A stretch of 64,000 bases of DNA from Bretschneidera sinensis (taxonomy: Eukaryota; Streptophyta; Magnoliopsida; Brassicales; Akaniaceae). The notes below the pieces were generated by a model that saw nothing but the letters and a program-made list of their open reading frames with translations, was not told the DNA's origin and made no database searches. The DNA lies in NCBI GenBank assembly GCA_023935145.1, contig CM043704.1, forward strand, positions 95,443,873 through 95,507,872, in the 5' to 3' direction. This document shows, one piece after another, positions 63,418 through 64,000 of the stretch (position 1 is its first letter; each line of letters opens with the position of its first letter). The position numbers were made by a program, and so were the translations under genes.

Positions 63418-64000
63418 GTAAGAATGGAACTTTTTCCTTTTTTCTCCCTCTCCCTTTTCAACTGCATTCGACTTTTTTTTTATGTTAAACTTTTGATTAA
63501 CACATTTACGCGGAAACAACAATGCTAATGAAGAATTCTGTTTTTCATATGTTCATCCCTTGTTTTGTAGGAAAAAGATTATGAACACTTCTTGTATGCT
63601 TGATACGGTCCGCAAATAATTGTGGGACTAGGTTTTTACCTTTTAGTAGAGTGATTGAGAGCTTTATCATTAACAAGTTATCGGTGTCTGAACATGTTGA
63701 CAATGCTTGATTTATTAACCATCATCAATTTCCAAGAAACACCAGCTGGTGGTGCCTTTGTGCTGAGTAACCTTTTAAGTTTTTGTGGTTGCAACATGAA
63801 TCATGTAGGCTATATAGAATAGATAGAACTAAAGGAAACTTAAATCAACCTTAAATTTGATGCTTAATTGAATATGAAAACAAGTGGAAGAAACTTGTGA
63901 TGGTTTCAACTTCAAATGAAGGGAAGTAACGTTCTTACTAGGATCATACAACACAACGGTGATATCAGTAATGGTATAAGCACATTCTTAAGTAACACAA

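Overview
This is plant nuclear DNA, almost certainly from a eudicot and possibly a woody one. Genes are split by GT-AG introns of up to about 6 kb. Intergenic and intronic DNA is very AT-rich and full of degraded LINE, SINE, hAT, MULE-like and LTR sequence. The proteins belong to land-plant families (GH17 glucanase, NFD6, a plant BTB subfamily, a TM receptor-like kinase). I could not fix the species. The track-style single-frame ORFs hide the gene structures, so I joined exons by hand; every completed model has a coding sum divisible by three.

Layout: (1) 521-3712, minus, 5' part of a GH17 beta-1,3-glucanase running off the left edge. (2) 6834-14176, minus, complete 10-exon cyclase-associated protein (CAP1, 470 aa), whose last intron (4 kb) holds two sense-oriented LINE 3' fragments. 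(3) 14.2-22.1 kb, repeat-rich intergenic DNA with a possible LTR, tandem repeats and a small unidentified ORF. (4) 22127-25950, minus, complete 7-exon receptor-like kinase (475 aa). (5) 26-36.3 kb, gene-poor, with relics of LINE RNase H, SINE, a Tourist/Harbinger-like element and LTR-like DNA. (6) 36298-43690, plus, BTB/POZ protein (494 aa) in two exons around a 5.9-kb intron that contains a LINE relic and a three-level nest of DNA transposons. (7) 45608-48009, minus, At1g01500-like protein (310 aa). (8) 49639-50799, a long-TIR element of Pack-MULE type carrying a piece of a SCAR/WAVE gene. (9) 52231-54743, minus, NFD6-like protein (94 aa), head to head with (10) 55155-58185, plus, complex I subunit NDUFS8/TYKY (222 aa). 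(11) 59942-63417, plus, the first seven exons of cytosolic phenylalanyl-tRNA synthetase alpha, running off the right edge.

The genes are housekeeping or signalling functions without an evident shared pathway (actin dynamics, cell wall, kinase signalling, respiration, translation). The one functional pairing is NFD6 with NDUFS8: both are organelle-targeted, and they share a 411-bp intergenic promoter with repeated AAAACG-N3-CGTTTT-like motifs and a telo-box. The most unusual sequence is the Pack-MULE-like element with captured SCAR coding sequence, followed by the nested transposons with an internal tRNA-Gly-like relic. Function names rest on recognition of family motifs by eye; no database search was run.
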